This document shows, piece after piece, positions 17,200 through 26,824 of a stretch of DNA of 64,000 nucleotides. Within the stretch, counting starts at the first letter, position 1; each line of letters starts with the position of its first letter. Source of the DNA: JAJDTQ01 sp963422385 (GTDB lineage: Bacteria > Desulfobacterota > Binatia > UBA9968 > JAJDTQ01); the NCBI GenBank assembly GCA_963422385.1, contig OY729432.1:1240001-1304000 (forward strand), in the 5' to 3' direction. The position numbers and the translations under genes were made by a program. The notes below the pieces were generated by a model, which worked only from the letters and a program-made list of their open reading frames with translations, was not told where the DNA came from and searched no databases.

Positions 17200-19572
17200 T
17201 TGTTCAAGATTTGTGCCCGCACAGTTCTGGAGCTAGGCGCTGAACTTATCAGTTCCGATGTCATCGCGTTCTATGAACTGATCAAGAATGCATTCGATGC
17301 CGAGTCCCCGACGGGAGCCGAGATTCGTTTCGAGATCACCCTGAGACGGAACGATTACCTGAAATTCCGCCATCGGGCGGTCGAAGGACTTGCAGATATA
17401 GAGCATCTGAAATCCGACATCGAGAAATCACTCGACCAGTCGGCGCCGAAGGACTCACTGAACCGTTTCCGCAACGCGATACAGGGTGCGGATAATCTGG
17501 AAGAGCTTGTTGGAGTTCTGGACGCGGCGCACGCTTCGGAGAACAGGATTATCGTGTCCGACGAGGGCACGGGGATGTCGCGACAGGATTTGATAGACAA
17601 CTATCTCGTTATCGGCACGGCATCGCGCAAGCGCGCGATCAACGCGGCCCTTGCGGGACACCACGCGGGAGACCGGCGCGCCCCGTTCCTCGGCGAGAAA
17701 GGCATCGGTCGGCTGTCGGCGATGCGACTCGGCGACCGGCTGATGGTCGAAACGGCCGAGCGTCGCGACAAGCGGCTAAACCTGCTCAGGATCGACTGGT
17801 CGGTTTTCGAAGACCTCGACGCGATGCTGGACGAGATCCATGTCGCGCCCGAGCATGGCACGTCCAAGCCGGATGGGAACTGGAGCGGCACGAAGCTGAT
17901 TATGACCGCGCTCACTGCGGACTGGACGCATGATCGCGTCAAGCATCTTGGCGAGCATGATATTGCGCGGCTGACCGACCCGTTTGCCGATGTGAAACGG
18001 CGTCCACGTATCGCGATCTTCTGGAACGGCACACGCATCCCGGTTGCTCATATGAATCGAAACCTGCTGTCGCACGCCCATGCGTCCGTCAAGGGCCGGT
18101 TCATATACAGAGAATCAGGACCGATGTTACAGTGCACTTTCGAGGCGCTCGATCTTGGGTTTGAGCATCCGCACGAAGTGGAGAAGAGAGAATTTGTGCG
18201 GGCCGACCTCGAGGGCTCGATCATCGGTACCTCCAGCGAAGTTCCGTTGTCCGCACTTGATGGTCTTGGACCGTTCGAGTTCGAGGTCTACTGGTTTAAC
18301 CGGCAGCGCCTCGGTCGCATCGACAGCATCGGCGACCGAAAGATTGTCCGTGACCTGCAAAGGAGGTGGTCAGGAATCCTGCTGTTCCGCGACGGGTTTC
18401 GCGTACTTCCCTATGGGGAAGATGATGACGACTGGCTTGCTCTGGACCGGCGCGCTCTGGCCAGCACCGGATATCTCTTGAACAAGACACAGTTCGTCGG
18501 ACGAGCCACAATCTCCCGTCTTGGCAATCCGTTGCTGATTGACCAGACAAACCGTGAAGGCTTGCGGGTTTGCTCCGAACAGCAAGCGTTCGTCAGCTTG
18601 TTGCAGCTCGCTATCCAGTCTCAGCTTCGCGATTTCATCCGGGAAGTCGAGCGCCGTCACAAGAACCAACCTCTTGACATGACCGAGGCAAAGACCGGTG
18701 TGTCGAACCTCGAAAAGAGAGCGAAGGCCGCCCTCCGCCAGATCAGGAAAATTGCACCACAGTCCTCCGAGACGATCGAGGAATTGCAGCACACCTTCTT
18801 CGAGATCAAGGAGTTCTTCGACCGGGCGCAGCGCCGAATCGACGAAGTGGAGAGCGAGAACCGACAGATGGTGCAGATGGCGGGCGTGGGTCTCTTGGTC
18901 GAAGTTGTAGCGCATGAACTTGCGCGATCGACCGAGAATGCGCTGGCGGCTCTTGAGGCTCTGCGCGGCAGGGACCTACCGGAACAGATCGGCGGCCTGC
19001 TCAACGCCCTCAGATCGGAGATGACATCGGTCAGTAAACGCGTCCGCGTGCTCGACCCGCTGAGCGTATCAGGACGACAACGCAAGGAAAGCTTCGATTT
19101 CGGCGCGTTGATTGAGGACATACTGAGCGGGCACGAGCTTCAGTTCGAACGTCATGACGTAAAACTCAAGGCCAGCTTGCCTGACAACACCGTCCGCATC
19201 CGCGCGGTGAAGGGCATGCTCGTGCAGATTTTCGAAAACCTCTTGTCCAACTCGCTATACTGGCTCGACCTCCGTAAACAGCATGAGCCAAACTTTCGGC
19301 CGCGGATTGCCATTGCGATGGAAGACGACCCTCTCACGATCATCTATGAGGACAATGGCCGCGGAATTGCACAAGAGAATCGTGAAAGCGTCTTTCGTGC
19401 CTTCTTCTCTCTGAAGGAGAAGTCGAAGCGCCGGGGGCTTGGCTTGTATATCGCGCGCGAATGCGCAGAATATCATGGTGGCAGCTTGACGCTGGACAAT
19501 CACGTCAATCGCCAGACGGGACGCCTTCACCGTTTTGTGCTGCGACTGCCGGACGAGGTTATGGTCTCGTGA
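17200..19572 (+). CDS. double-GHKL protein: Hsp90/MORC-like ATPase fused to histidine kinase core
   Basis: 790 residues with two ATPase modules. Module 1 (about 1-250): N-box ELIKNAFDA, G1 VSDEGTGMS, G2 GEKGIGRLSAMRLG, which is the GHL type seen in Hsp90, MutL and MORC proteins. Module 2 (about 520-790): H-box-like VEVVAHELARSTENALAALE with His near 571, N-box IFENLLSNSLYW, G1 YEDNGRGI, and G2 RRGLGLYIA, a full histidine-kinase catalytic core. No sensor or membrane segment exists, so it is a soluble kinase. A TTG start with GGAG upstream is assumed. Its TGA overlaps the receiver gene start by four bases (GTGA). Confidence 0.8.
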   Translation: MFKICARTVLELGAELISSDVIAFYELIKNAFDAESPTGAEIRFEITLRRNDYLKFRHRAVEGLADIEHLKSDIEKSLDQSAPKDSLNRFRNAIQGADNLEELVGVLDAAHASENRIIVSDEGTGMSRQDLIDNYLVIGTASRKRAINAALAGHHAGDRRAPFLGEKGIGRLSAMRLGDRLMVETAERRDKRLNLLRIDWSVFEDLDAMLDEIHVAPEHGTSKPDGNWSGTKLIMTALTADWTHDRVKHLGEHDIARLTDPFADVKRRPRIAIFWNGTRIPVAHMNRNLLSHAHASVKGRFIYRESGPMLQCTFEALDLGFEHPHEVEKREFVRADLEGSIIGTSSEVPLSALDGLGPFEFEVYWFNRQRLGRIDSIGDRKIVRDLQRRWSGILLFRDGFRVLPYGEDDDDWLALDRRALASTGYLLNKTQFVGRATISRLGNPLLIDQTNREGLRVCSEQQAFVSLLQLAIQSQLRDFIREVERRHKNQPLDMTEAKTGVSNLEKRAKAALRQIRKIAPQSSETIEELQHTFFEIKEFFDRAQRRIDEVESENRQMVQMAGVGLLVEVVAHELARSTENALAALEALRGRDLPEQIGGLLNALRSEMTSVSKRVRVLDPLSVSGRQRKESFDFGALIEDILSGHELQFERHDVKLKASLPDNTVRIRAVKGMLVQIFENLLSNSLYWLDLRKQHEPNFRPRIAIAMEDDPLTIIYEDNGRGIAQENRESVFRAFFSLKEKSKRRGLGLYIARECAEYHGGSLTLDNHVNRQTGRLHRFVLRLPDEVMVS

Positions 19573-21479
19573 CGGAGCTGAAGGATCTTCTCGCAGCACG
19601 GGGAATCACACGCGCCCTCGTCATAGACGACGTGTTTGACTCCCTTCCACGTCCCGAGGAACTCAATGACGGTGATTGGTCGAATTTCTTCGATGACCTC
19701 GGCGATGCCGGAAACGAACTGCTCAAGGAATTGTATAAAGGATATGAAGAAGCATCAGCCGAAGAGCTGAAGGCATCTCAGGATTTTATCACGGTAGTTT
19801 GGGAAAACCGTACGAAACTGCCGAACGCGGCCTGCGATCACCTGTTCCACGACTATGAGGAGACGAAGACTACGGAACGCGCGGGCCTCGATGTGCTCGT
19901 CGGCGCACTGGGAGCGCTGGGGCTGGCCTGCACAACGATGGGGCGCGAACTTAACGAGGGAGCGAAGCAAGCAGAGCTGATCTTTGTCGACTTGTTCTTG
20001 GGTTTCCATCAGTCCGAAGACGATATGGAACGAGCAGTCAGACGTGTCGGTGAACTGGTCGAAGGGCGTGTTCAGAACCCGCCGCTCGTCGTCCTCATGT
20101 CACGTAGTCCCCGGCTTCAGGAAAAACGAAACGAGTTTCGGGACACGGCGGGACTCTTAGGGTCCACGTTTCGCGTCGTCAGCAAAGCTGACCTCGCCAG
20201 GGAAGGAACGCTGGAGACCCTGTTGACGCGGCTGGCGAATCACTACGAGGACGCAAAACGTGTTGCTGGCTTTGTCCATGCGTGGGACAGCGGCCTCGAC
20301 CAGGCACGGCGGAATTTTGTCCGCATACTGCGCCGTCTGGATCTATCGGACCTTGCACAGGTGCGGGCGCTGCTGCTCGACTTCGAGGGGCAGCGCCTCG
20401 GTGAGTATCTTCTCGACGTTGCCGACCGGGTTTTGCAGCATGAGATAGAAGATGACGACAATACGATTGCGGCGGCTCTGAAGCTGAACAAAATCGATTT
20501 GAGAAAATACCCAGCCCCGCATCTGGCCGGTTCTCCGGATTTGCAGGAACTCGTGCACCGCATGGTGTTTGTGCACCCTGATCGCCTGCGTCTTTCGGCG
20601 AACGAAAACAAGGTGCAATTGCAGTTTGGCGACGTGCTGCGTTGGAAGGCTGATGAGGGCGATGGCTACGGTGGTGCTGTTTCGCTGGTCGTGAGTCCGG
20701 CATGTGATCTTGTGCGCGACGGCGCCGAGCGCGTCATGCTGCTTTCGGGTACGCTCGAAGAGCTTCAGCCCAAGAATTGGTCTTACAGGGCCGGCCCGAT
20801 CAGAACAGCCATTGTGATACTACCCGACGAGGGGCGGAAGTGGATCAGGTGGAACCTCAAGAATGTCAGAAGCCTGGAGTGGAACAAGCTGGACAAGTTG
20901 ATCGGAGAGGACGTCAGTCTAAAGCGCATTGGCCGGCTCCGGGAAATCTACGCAATCGAAATCCAGCAAATGCTCCTGACGAACCTAGGCCGAATCGGCC
21001 AGCCCGCGAACCTGCCGGTCCCATTCCCGGTTGCCATTTCGTTGTTCTACGTAGGAATCGATTGCAAGGCGCGTAGACTTGCTGTCAACCATATCGACTC
21101 CGCTGCCTGCTACGTCGGGCGCGGCGAAAGGCCGCAACCGGTACACCGGCTGGTCCTGTCGGAGCAAACTTGCGATCACATAGAGCAGGCTTTGCAGGCG
21201 TTGGGCCAGGATGCCGTTCGGCAATCCGCCCAAGCCAGCCTTGCAGCCGTAAAGGCGGACCGCGACTTCTTCACCAAGTTCGAGCGAGGCGAGATCGAGA
21301 TGCCCACCGACGCAGGCACGAAGGTCATCAAGGCGGACAACAATAGGGTCTATGCCGCGATCATTCGAGGCGGAAAATTCGACGAAGGAAGTGATATCGT
21401 AGGCGAACCCCGGAAAGCGGCTTTGATCGTCAAAGTGACGGATATCGCCGGCCATGACGGGGACCAAAACGGTCCCTGA
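19569..21479 (+). CDS. receiver-like partner of the kinase with large C-terminal domain
   Basis: 636 residues from a GTG that overlaps the kinase stop codon. The N-terminus is receiver-like: acid pair in ALVIDDVFDSL (D20-D21), candidate phospho-acceptor D140 in LIFVDLFLG, Ser in VVLMSRSP, and conserved Lys in VVSKADL near 205. The gap between acid pair and acceptor is about 120 residues instead of about 40, so an insertion splits the fold. The remaining 400 residues (including VVSPACDLVRDGAERVMLL) are unknown. The pair is likely a signalling unit inside the defence cassette. It ends three bases before the convergent sspD stop. Confidence 0.7.
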   Translation: MTELKDLLAARGITRALVIDDVFDSLPRPEELNDGDWSNFFDDLGDAGNELLKELYKGYEEASAEELKASQDFITVVWENRTKLPNAACDHLFHDYEETKTTERAGLDVLVGALGALGLACTTMGRELNEGAKQAELIFVDLFLGFHQSEDDMERAVRRVGELVEGRVQNPPLVVLMSRSPRLQEKRNEFRDTAGLLGSTFRVVSKADLAREGTLETLLTRLANHYEDAKRVAGFVHAWDSGLDQARRNFVRILRRLDLSDLAQVRALLLDFEGQRLGEYLLDVADRVLQHEIEDDDNTIAAALKLNKIDLRKYPAPHLAGSPDLQELVHRMVFVHPDRLRLSANENKVQLQFGDVLRWKADEGDGYGGAVSLVVSPACDLVRDGAERVMLLSGTLEELQPKNWSYRAGPIRTAIVILPDEGRKWIRWNLKNVRSLEWNKLDKLIGEDVSLKRIGRLREIYAIEIQQMLLTNLGRIGQPANLPVPFPVAISLFYVGIDCKARRLAVNHIDSAACYVGRGERPQPVHRLVLSEQTCDHIEQALQALGQDAVRQSAQASLAAVKADRDFFTKFERGEIEMPTDAGTKVIKADNNRVYAAIIRGGKFDEGSDIVGEPRKAALIVKVTDIAGHDGDQNGP

Positions 21480-21482
21480 GAC

Positions 21483-22322
21483 CTACTTGTGGCAGGCAAG
21501 ACAAACCTTTGCCTGCCCGTACAGGTCGTCAATGTCCAGCGGCTCGATATCCGGCCTTAAGGGGTTGGTCTGTACCTTCGAGCGCATCCGTGCAAGCCGT
21601 TGTTCATGATCCTGCCTGATCTGTTCGACGCGATCCGGCCGTTCCAGATCTTCAAGCGACTCCCCCTGACTCCAGGTAAAAGGCGAGCCGTGCTCGACGG
21701 CGTTCTTCTCGTATGCCTTGGCCTCTTCGAACGCCTCAGGGTGCTGCTCTTTGAGCCGTACCCATTCAATCTTTTGCTGGAAGAAGCAGAAGGTGCAGCC
21801 GCTACGCGTGCGCCAGGAATAGTATTTGGGTAGACCGAGCCCAGCCCCATCGAGAATCTCAAGGACCCCTGCCTTGTCGATCCCCGCCTGCTTGAACGGC
21901 AAGTTGATGACCAGGTTGTCGTGCTTGGAAGAATAGCCTTCGCGGTATTCCTCATCGCTGCGGATCGCGACGTAACTATGGACCGTCGTCCCATCGACCA
22001 GCAGCGGGCGAAGCCAGTGCTCGAACGGACGGAGTTTTAGCTGCCGCGTGCACCAGCGCGTCTGTGGCGAAGGAAGGAAATCATTGTATTGCTTGAGCCA
22101 GAAGTCGAAGTCGCGGTCCGGGTTCAGTTTGCGTATCGGTTGACCGAGAAATCCCTCCAGCAGCCCGAGATATTCGTAAACCTCGGGCAGTTCCTTGCCC
22201 GTATCCGTAAAAAAGTATTCGATTTCGAGTTCGGGGTGACGCTGTCGCATGTAAACGGCGAGCGCCGCGCTGTCGCGCCCGCCGGATAGGCCAAGTACGT
22301 GTTTCACAGGACCGGTCGTCAA
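21483..22322 (-). CDS. sspD: SspD/DndC-like ATP pyrophosphatase of DNA phosphorothioation
   Basis: 279 residues of the PAPS-reductase/PP-loop family. LGLSGGRDSAAL (residues 11-22) is the PP-loop that binds ATP. Two cysteine pairs near the C-terminus, SGCTFCFFQ and VCLACHK, are suited to an iron-sulfur cluster. In Ssp and Dnd systems this subunit activates the backbone for sulfur insertion using sulfur delivered by the cysteine desulfurase. Its start overlaps the sspC stop by four bases. Called SspD rather than DndC because the neighbours are DUF4007 and a large P-loop ATPase and there is no DndB or DndE. Confidence 0.85.
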   Translation of the reverse strand: MTTGPVKHVLGLSGGRDSAALAVYMRQRHPELEIEYFFTDTGKELPEVYEYLGLLEGFLGQPIRKLNPDRDFDFWLKQYNDFLPSPQTRWCTRQLKLRPFEHWLRPLLVDGTTVHSYVAIRSDEEYREGYSSKHDNLVINLPFKQAGIDKAGVLEILDGAGLGLPKYYSWRTRSGCTFCFFQQKIEWVRLKEQHPEAFEEAKAYEKNAVEHGSPFTWSQGESLEDLERPDRVEQIRQDHEQRLARMRSKVQTNPLRPDIEPLDIDDLYGQAKVCLACHK

Positions 22323-25300
22323 GAAGCGGCCTTTTCTTTCCCATTTTTTTGTGCAGGCGGATAATTTTGCATGTAGCGCGTGCTGAGTTCCGCCAGCGCC
22401 GCCAGAATGATGCTCCGGCGGCTAGTGTCGGCGGCCTCCAACGAGGCGGCAACACGCTCGATGAGATCATTGACGGCAACACGGTCGGCGTCGGCGATGT
22501 CGAATTCCTCGAGCAGCGGCACCGGCCGGCCGTCCATACCGATGATGACGGCCATGGCCTGTCGCTTGTCGGGGCGGCCCTGAACGCGCGCATACGTCTC
22601 GGCCCGGAGGAATTTCTGCGCCATGTCGGCAAGCTCGATTGCCGCATGGTCTATATCGGGATCGACCCATTCACGCGGCGACTTGTTCGCGGCAAGACTC
22701 GCGATCCCTTCGAAACTCTCGTCCGAACCGTCGAACTGCGCCAGTCGGCCGACGAAGGCGTCGAGCCGGAAATCTCCGGCAAGCCGCCTGATATTCTCGG
22801 CGCGCTTGCGCAATTCCACCAGGGACTGCGGAGAGACGTTAGGAACCTGCATCTCCTCCAGCATGATATCGCGCAGGCGGTGAAGCATCGACGGATAGGC
22901 CATTACCAGTTCTTCCAGGCCTTCGCGGACGCTTACGACGACACGGCGCAAACCGTCTTCGTCTTCATTGGCAAGCGAAACGTCTTCGCCAAGCGTTTCC
23001 GGTATGTCGTCGAACAGGAACCGGTTGGGATCGTGCGCCCGTTTGAACAGATCGCGAATTTTTACAGCATTGGATGACAGCCGCATCGTCAGCCCGGTCC
23101 ATTTGGGAAGCCGGTCGTAGATCCCGACAAGGCCGCGCCCGACATCGATGGGCTCCAGGTGAACAAGCTCGTTCGCGTCGTCGAGATCGCGGACTACCTG
23201 CGCCATACCCGACAACAAGCGGCGTGCAACATCGGTCAGATCCATCCAGCGCAACTGGATGAAGGTCGGGTCCTTGGCAAGATACTCCACGTCCACGTCG
23301 TCGAACTTGGTCCTAAATATGCCATTCCGGTAGACCGCCAGTTTTTTGTGCTGGGACAGAACGAATGCTACGGCAAGGATCGGCATGAGACCGTCCTTCA
23401 CGCCAAAGGGCATCTCGCGCCATAGTTCGAACAGCTCGGATACCGCGACGGTGCGCGAGGAGCGTTCCTTCACATGGTCGAGCGCGGCAGTCCACAGCGG
23501 GGCCAGGTGGCAAGGATCTGCACCATTCGTCGGGGCAACGAATCGCCACCCCTTGCCTTCCCGGGCATAGAGCCCAGTCGCTTCCAGGACGGATTCGAAC
23601 AGCCCACCCTCGGCCGGGTACCCTTGGATACCAAGGCGAGCTTCGCCCTCGTTCAGGACCATGCGGCGCAACAGGGCGTTCTGTGCCGCGATGGCATTGC
23701 TTGACGGTTTCTGCCGACTCAGCAATTCGTTATGCAGCCGCGGCGACTTCGCGAAGCGGCGGTCTGCTAGCTCGGAGGCGATGCCGTTCAGATCGGCCTG
23801 CCGCAGGCGTTTGGGCAGGTAGTTTTTCCGGAACCACAGCGCATTGTCGAATGCCTTGTGCAGTTCGGTTTCAAGCAGGGCCTGCAAGGCCGCAAGGCGA
23901 GCGGAGACTTCCCGCCGCGCAACGAAATCGCCCGCGAGTTCCGGATGATCATTGCTGACACTATCGAGCGCAAACAGCTCCCGCGCTAGGGGCACAACTA
24001 CCCATGACTTTTTCGAAATCCCGACGACGACGTCCCATGCATCGCTATACCGCGCGGCTTTGCGGCACAGGTCCTCGGCACAGGCCTCGCTCTCTCCCTC
24101 GGTCGGAATCGCCAGCAGGAATTGTCCTATAGCGCCGTTCTCCGGCCCAAGCCTCGTGGCGAATTCGACGAGGCCACTGATCGGCACGACGTATACGTCG
24201 AACCATCTCAGCGCGCCGGTGTCATGATAGTGGCGCTTGGCGAGGATCGGCTGAAGTCCCGCGACGGATTTCAACTCGGTGAAATCCACCTCGTCAATCT
24301 CGTCGAGCGCGGCCCGCACCGCTCTATCAATATCGAAATCGCTCCCTGCGAAGATGGCGCGTGCGTCGAGGAATTTCTTGAAGATCGTGAACGACCATGT
24401 GTCCAGTTGCGAGAGCACTTTTTCAAGCGCCTTGTCCGATGTACCGTGGAAACAGGTGCGCAGCAGGTCAAAATTTGCCACGAGGCCCGAGCGTTCCTTG
24501 AACAGGTCAATGACGGCGATTGTCTTGAGTAACCCGACATGAAGGGAGTCGCCGCCAATGGATTCGCATCGTTCGATCGCTTCCGCTGCCAAGGCCCACC
24601 GATGTCCGTCCGGCGAAGCGAGGATGGACGGTTCCAGGTTGGCGCGAAGATAGTCCCAAAGCCGGTCGGGGCCGTACAGTTCGCCGTCCCCGTCATGGTT
24701 CAGATAGTCCTGAAATCCGTGCGGTTCGGAGGAATTCAGGAAACCGAATATGCTGCGCTGATTTTGCCCGAATCGCCGCCGCGATATCGGTCCAAGCAAA
24801 CAAGCGACAACGGGATGCAGTGGCCAGCATGCTTCCAGCATTGCGGCGAGCCGTGCAACGTCACCAGCGCGTTCCCGACGTGCGAAACCGGCGACGGCGG
24901 ACGCGAGCGGGCCGGGCTTCTTTGGACGATAATCACTCTCGATGGCGCGTGAGATCAGGTCGATTTGCTCTTCAACCGCAGTGTTGACAACGAGGTCGAT
25001 GAAACGCCCCTGAACTTTCGCCCACTCGTCGCGCATTTCGTGCGAGAGGCGATGGGCGTATTCCTCGAACGCTTGGTGCAACACGCCGATGACAAGAAAA
25101 CGCCCCTTGCTTCGCGACGCGGCTTCAGCAAGCTGCTGGAGGATGTAGATGTCGGAGCCGTCCCGCGCGGCGGCCTCCAGAAACTTGCCCATCTCGTCGA
25201 TGACCAGGACTAGCCCGCCGTGCGTCTTCGGCCTGGATGCAGCCGCCTCGGTCAGGGTGTCGATCAGATTGCTTTCAGTCCAGCCGTCGCGTGGCTGCCG

Positions 25301-25717
25301 TGCCACGAGTCCTGTTCGCTTCACAGCCTCGCCGATGACCGCGACGGGGTCGTCGCGACGCGCGACGACGGGAAGGATGCGCCATCCCTTCGTGCCTGTC
25401 GGTAACGCGGTCCAGATCGTTTTCGCCAGATTCTGTCCGAAGACCCCGGCGGCCTCCTTCTGCAAACCGGCCTTGCCCCTCAGCAAGGCGCTCAGGGCCA
25501 CGACGAGGCTCGATTTGCCGCTGCCGTAGGGACCTGTCCATGTGAATGCGCCTTGGCCCGTTTCGGAGACGTGGCGCGCCATCGTTGCCAGAACATCGGC
25601 GGATGACTGCGGACAAATGAATCCTTCAAGGGCGGCGGCGTCACCGAGATCGGCATCAATGCGGATCGATCTGAGAAAACGGCGGGCGATCCAGACACGT
25701 TCGTTGAGCACCATCAC
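22319..25717 (-). CDS. sspC: SspC-like large P-loop ATPase
   Basis: 1132 residues. Walker A is GPYGSGKSSLV near residue 61, Walker B LVLVIDEMGKF near 165, followed by VIGVLHQAFEEY, in an N-terminal AAA-like ATPase. The remainder is helical with no recognised catalytic motif. GAGGAGG precedes the ATG, and the gene overlaps sspB upstream and sspD downstream by four bases each. In the Ssp system SspC is the ATPase that works with the SspB nickase and SspD. Similar large ATPases occur in BREX (BrxC), but the neighbours here fit Ssp. Confidence 0.8.
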   Translation of the reverse strand: MMVLNERVWIARRFLRSIRIDADLGDAAALEGFICPQSSADVLATMARHVSETGQGAFTWTGPYGSGKSSLVVALSALLRGKAGLQKEAAGVFGQNLAKTIWTALPTGTKGWRILPVVARRDDPVAVIGEAVKRTGLVARQPRDGWTESNLIDTLTEAAASRPKTHGGLVLVIDEMGKFLEAAARDGSDIYILQQLAEAASRSKGRFLVIGVLHQAFEEYAHRLSHEMRDEWAKVQGRFIDLVVNTAVEEQIDLISRAIESDYRPKKPGPLASAVAGFARRERAGDVARLAAMLEACWPLHPVVACLLGPISRRRFGQNQRSIFGFLNSSEPHGFQDYLNHDGDGELYGPDRLWDYLRANLEPSILASPDGHRWALAAEAIERCESIGGDSLHVGLLKTIAVIDLFKERSGLVANFDLLRTCFHGTSDKALEKVLSQLDTWSFTIFKKFLDARAIFAGSDFDIDRAVRAALDEIDEVDFTELKSVAGLQPILAKRHYHDTGALRWFDVYVVPISGLVEFATRLGPENGAIGQFLLAIPTEGESEACAEDLCRKAARYSDAWDVVVGISKKSWVVVPLARELFALDSVSNDHPELAGDFVARREVSARLAALQALLETELHKAFDNALWFRKNYLPKRLRQADLNGIASELADRRFAKSPRLHNELLSRQKPSSNAIAAQNALLRRMVLNEGEARLGIQGYPAEGGLFESVLEATGLYAREGKGWRFVAPTNGADPCHLAPLWTAALDHVKERSSRTVAVSELFELWREMPFGVKDGLMPILAVAFVLSQHKKLAVYRNGIFRTKFDDVDVEYLAKDPTFIQLRWMDLTDVARRLLSGMAQVVRDLDDANELVHLEPIDVGRGLVGIYDRLPKWTGLTMRLSSNAVKIRDLFKRAHDPNRFLFDDIPETLGEDVSLANEDEDGLRRVVVSVREGLEELVMAYPSMLHRLRDIMLEEMQVPNVSPQSLVELRKRAENIRRLAGDFRLDAFVGRLAQFDGSDESFEGIASLAANKSPREWVDPDIDHAAIELADMAQKFLRAETYARVQGRPDKRQAMAVIIGMDGRPVPLLEEFDIADADRVAVNDLIERVAASLEAADTSRRSIILAALAELSTRYMQNYPPAQKNGKEKAAS

Positions 25718-26670
25718 GCATCCTCCTCAGCGGGCCCGCCGTAATCGCCTCGAATCCACAACAAGGCTGCCTCTTTACTGATTTCGACGTTGCGCTCAAC
25801 ATGCTTTACCCCGGCGGTTTCGGTCCAGCGGAGCGCGCCGCCCGTCACGTCTTCGAGCGTCGCCAAGCGGTCAGCCACATCGTTCTCATCGAAAAGGAAC
25901 ACGCGGCCAGGCCCGCCGGGCGCATGGGCGATGGCCTCGAACGAGAGCGTGGCGACATTCGGAGCGTAGCGCGACCAGAAGTCGATCAGCGCATAGGTAA
26001 AAACAGCATCGCCCAATGTCGTCTTGGGACCTCGCACAAAGCGGAAGCCGTCCTTCCTGCCGATGGCCTTGATCAGCCCGAGTTCCGTGAGAGGCGACTC
26101 AAGCGCGTCGTCGTGCCCGGTCTTGCCGGACAGTTGCCGCGCGACATAGGTGCGAATGAAACATGCGACGTCATTTCTTATCGTCGTGTTAGCGGGCTGA
26201 GGCCAATTACGGTCCTTGGCAAGACGGTCGAGCCTCTTGATTAGCCCGTCCCGCTCGAAGGTGACGGCGGGATAGTGGCTGAACGCCCAGAACCACGTCG
26301 TCTTCTCCTCGCGGGCCGCCAACTGCCAATGGATCAGCCACAGCGTGGTGGGGTGCTCCATATACGGATCAAGGCCTTTCGGGCCGAACAAGAGATCACC
26401 GAGTTCCGTCGTTTGAACGGAAGTCGTTTCCGGCTCGGAGATTATTCCGCTGGCTTTCGCCCAATGGCGCATCGACGTGACCATGTTCTTGCCGACGCCG
26501 AATCGCGCGATGGCGTCTTTGTCCCAACAGGCGGCCCTGTTGCCGGGTCGGTCTTGGGTTTCAGCGACGCGGTCGTACACCTTCTTCAGCCACCCGTAGC
26601 GCAACGGGAAGGTATCGTGGCCTGAGAATTGCGGGATGTAGTCTGTTTGATATAAAGGACCGTGTGACAT
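25714..26670 (-). CDS. sspB: SspB-like DUF4007 protein, phosphorothioation nickase component
   Basis: 318 residues from the ATG at 26670, which has GAGGGGAG just upstream; the frame is open to 26787, but those extra codons cover the promoter region. PQFSGHDTFPLRYGWLKK is the start signature of DUF4007. A helix-turn-helix-like segment (KDAIARFGVGKNMVTSMRHW) follows. DUF4007 SspB proteins nick DNA to start single-strand phosphorothioate modification. First gene of the operon sspB-sspC-sspD. Confidence 0.85.
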   Translation of the reverse strand: MSHGPLYQTDYIPQFSGHDTFPLRYGWLKKVYDRVAETQDRPGNRAACWDKDAIARFGVGKNMVTSMRHWAKASGIISEPETTSVQTTELGDLLFGPKGLDPYMEHPTTLWLIHWQLAAREEKTTWFWAFSHYPAVTFERDGLIKRLDRLAKDRNWPQPANTTIRNDVACFIRTYVARQLSGKTGHDDALESPLTELGLIKAIGRKDGFRFVRGPKTTLGDAVFTYALIDFWSRYAPNVATLSFEAIAHAPGGPGRVFLFDENDVADRLATLEDVTGGALRWTETAGVKHVERNVEISKEAALLWIRGDYGGPAEEDA

Positions 26671-26705
26671 GCTCCCCTCGGTCACTGGATGATGCCTCCA
26701 GTTCG

Positions 26706-26735
26706 ACTGTAGCCGACGAGTCATGCTATGGTCAA
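26706..26735 (-). promoter_or_regulatory. candidate sigma-70 promoter for sspBCD
   Basis: On the reverse strand TTGACC and TACAGT are separated by 18 bases, matching the -35 and -10 consensus at 5 and 4 of 6 positions. The expected start of transcription would leave a leader of about 30 bases before the sspB ATG at 26670. Confidence 0.4.
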
Positions 26736-26824
26736 CAGATACTTGGATGGTGCACCTAGAAGCACACGGTCGCCGGAACCCCGGCAATCAACAAGCCTTT
26801 GTGGTTCTAACTCATTGAAGCACA

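Noticed and set aside
22319..25717. BREX BrxC as identity of the large ATPase
   Set aside because: No brxA, brxB, pglX or pglZ is present; the neighbours (DUF4007, PP-loop protein, cysteine desulfurase) fit Ssp.
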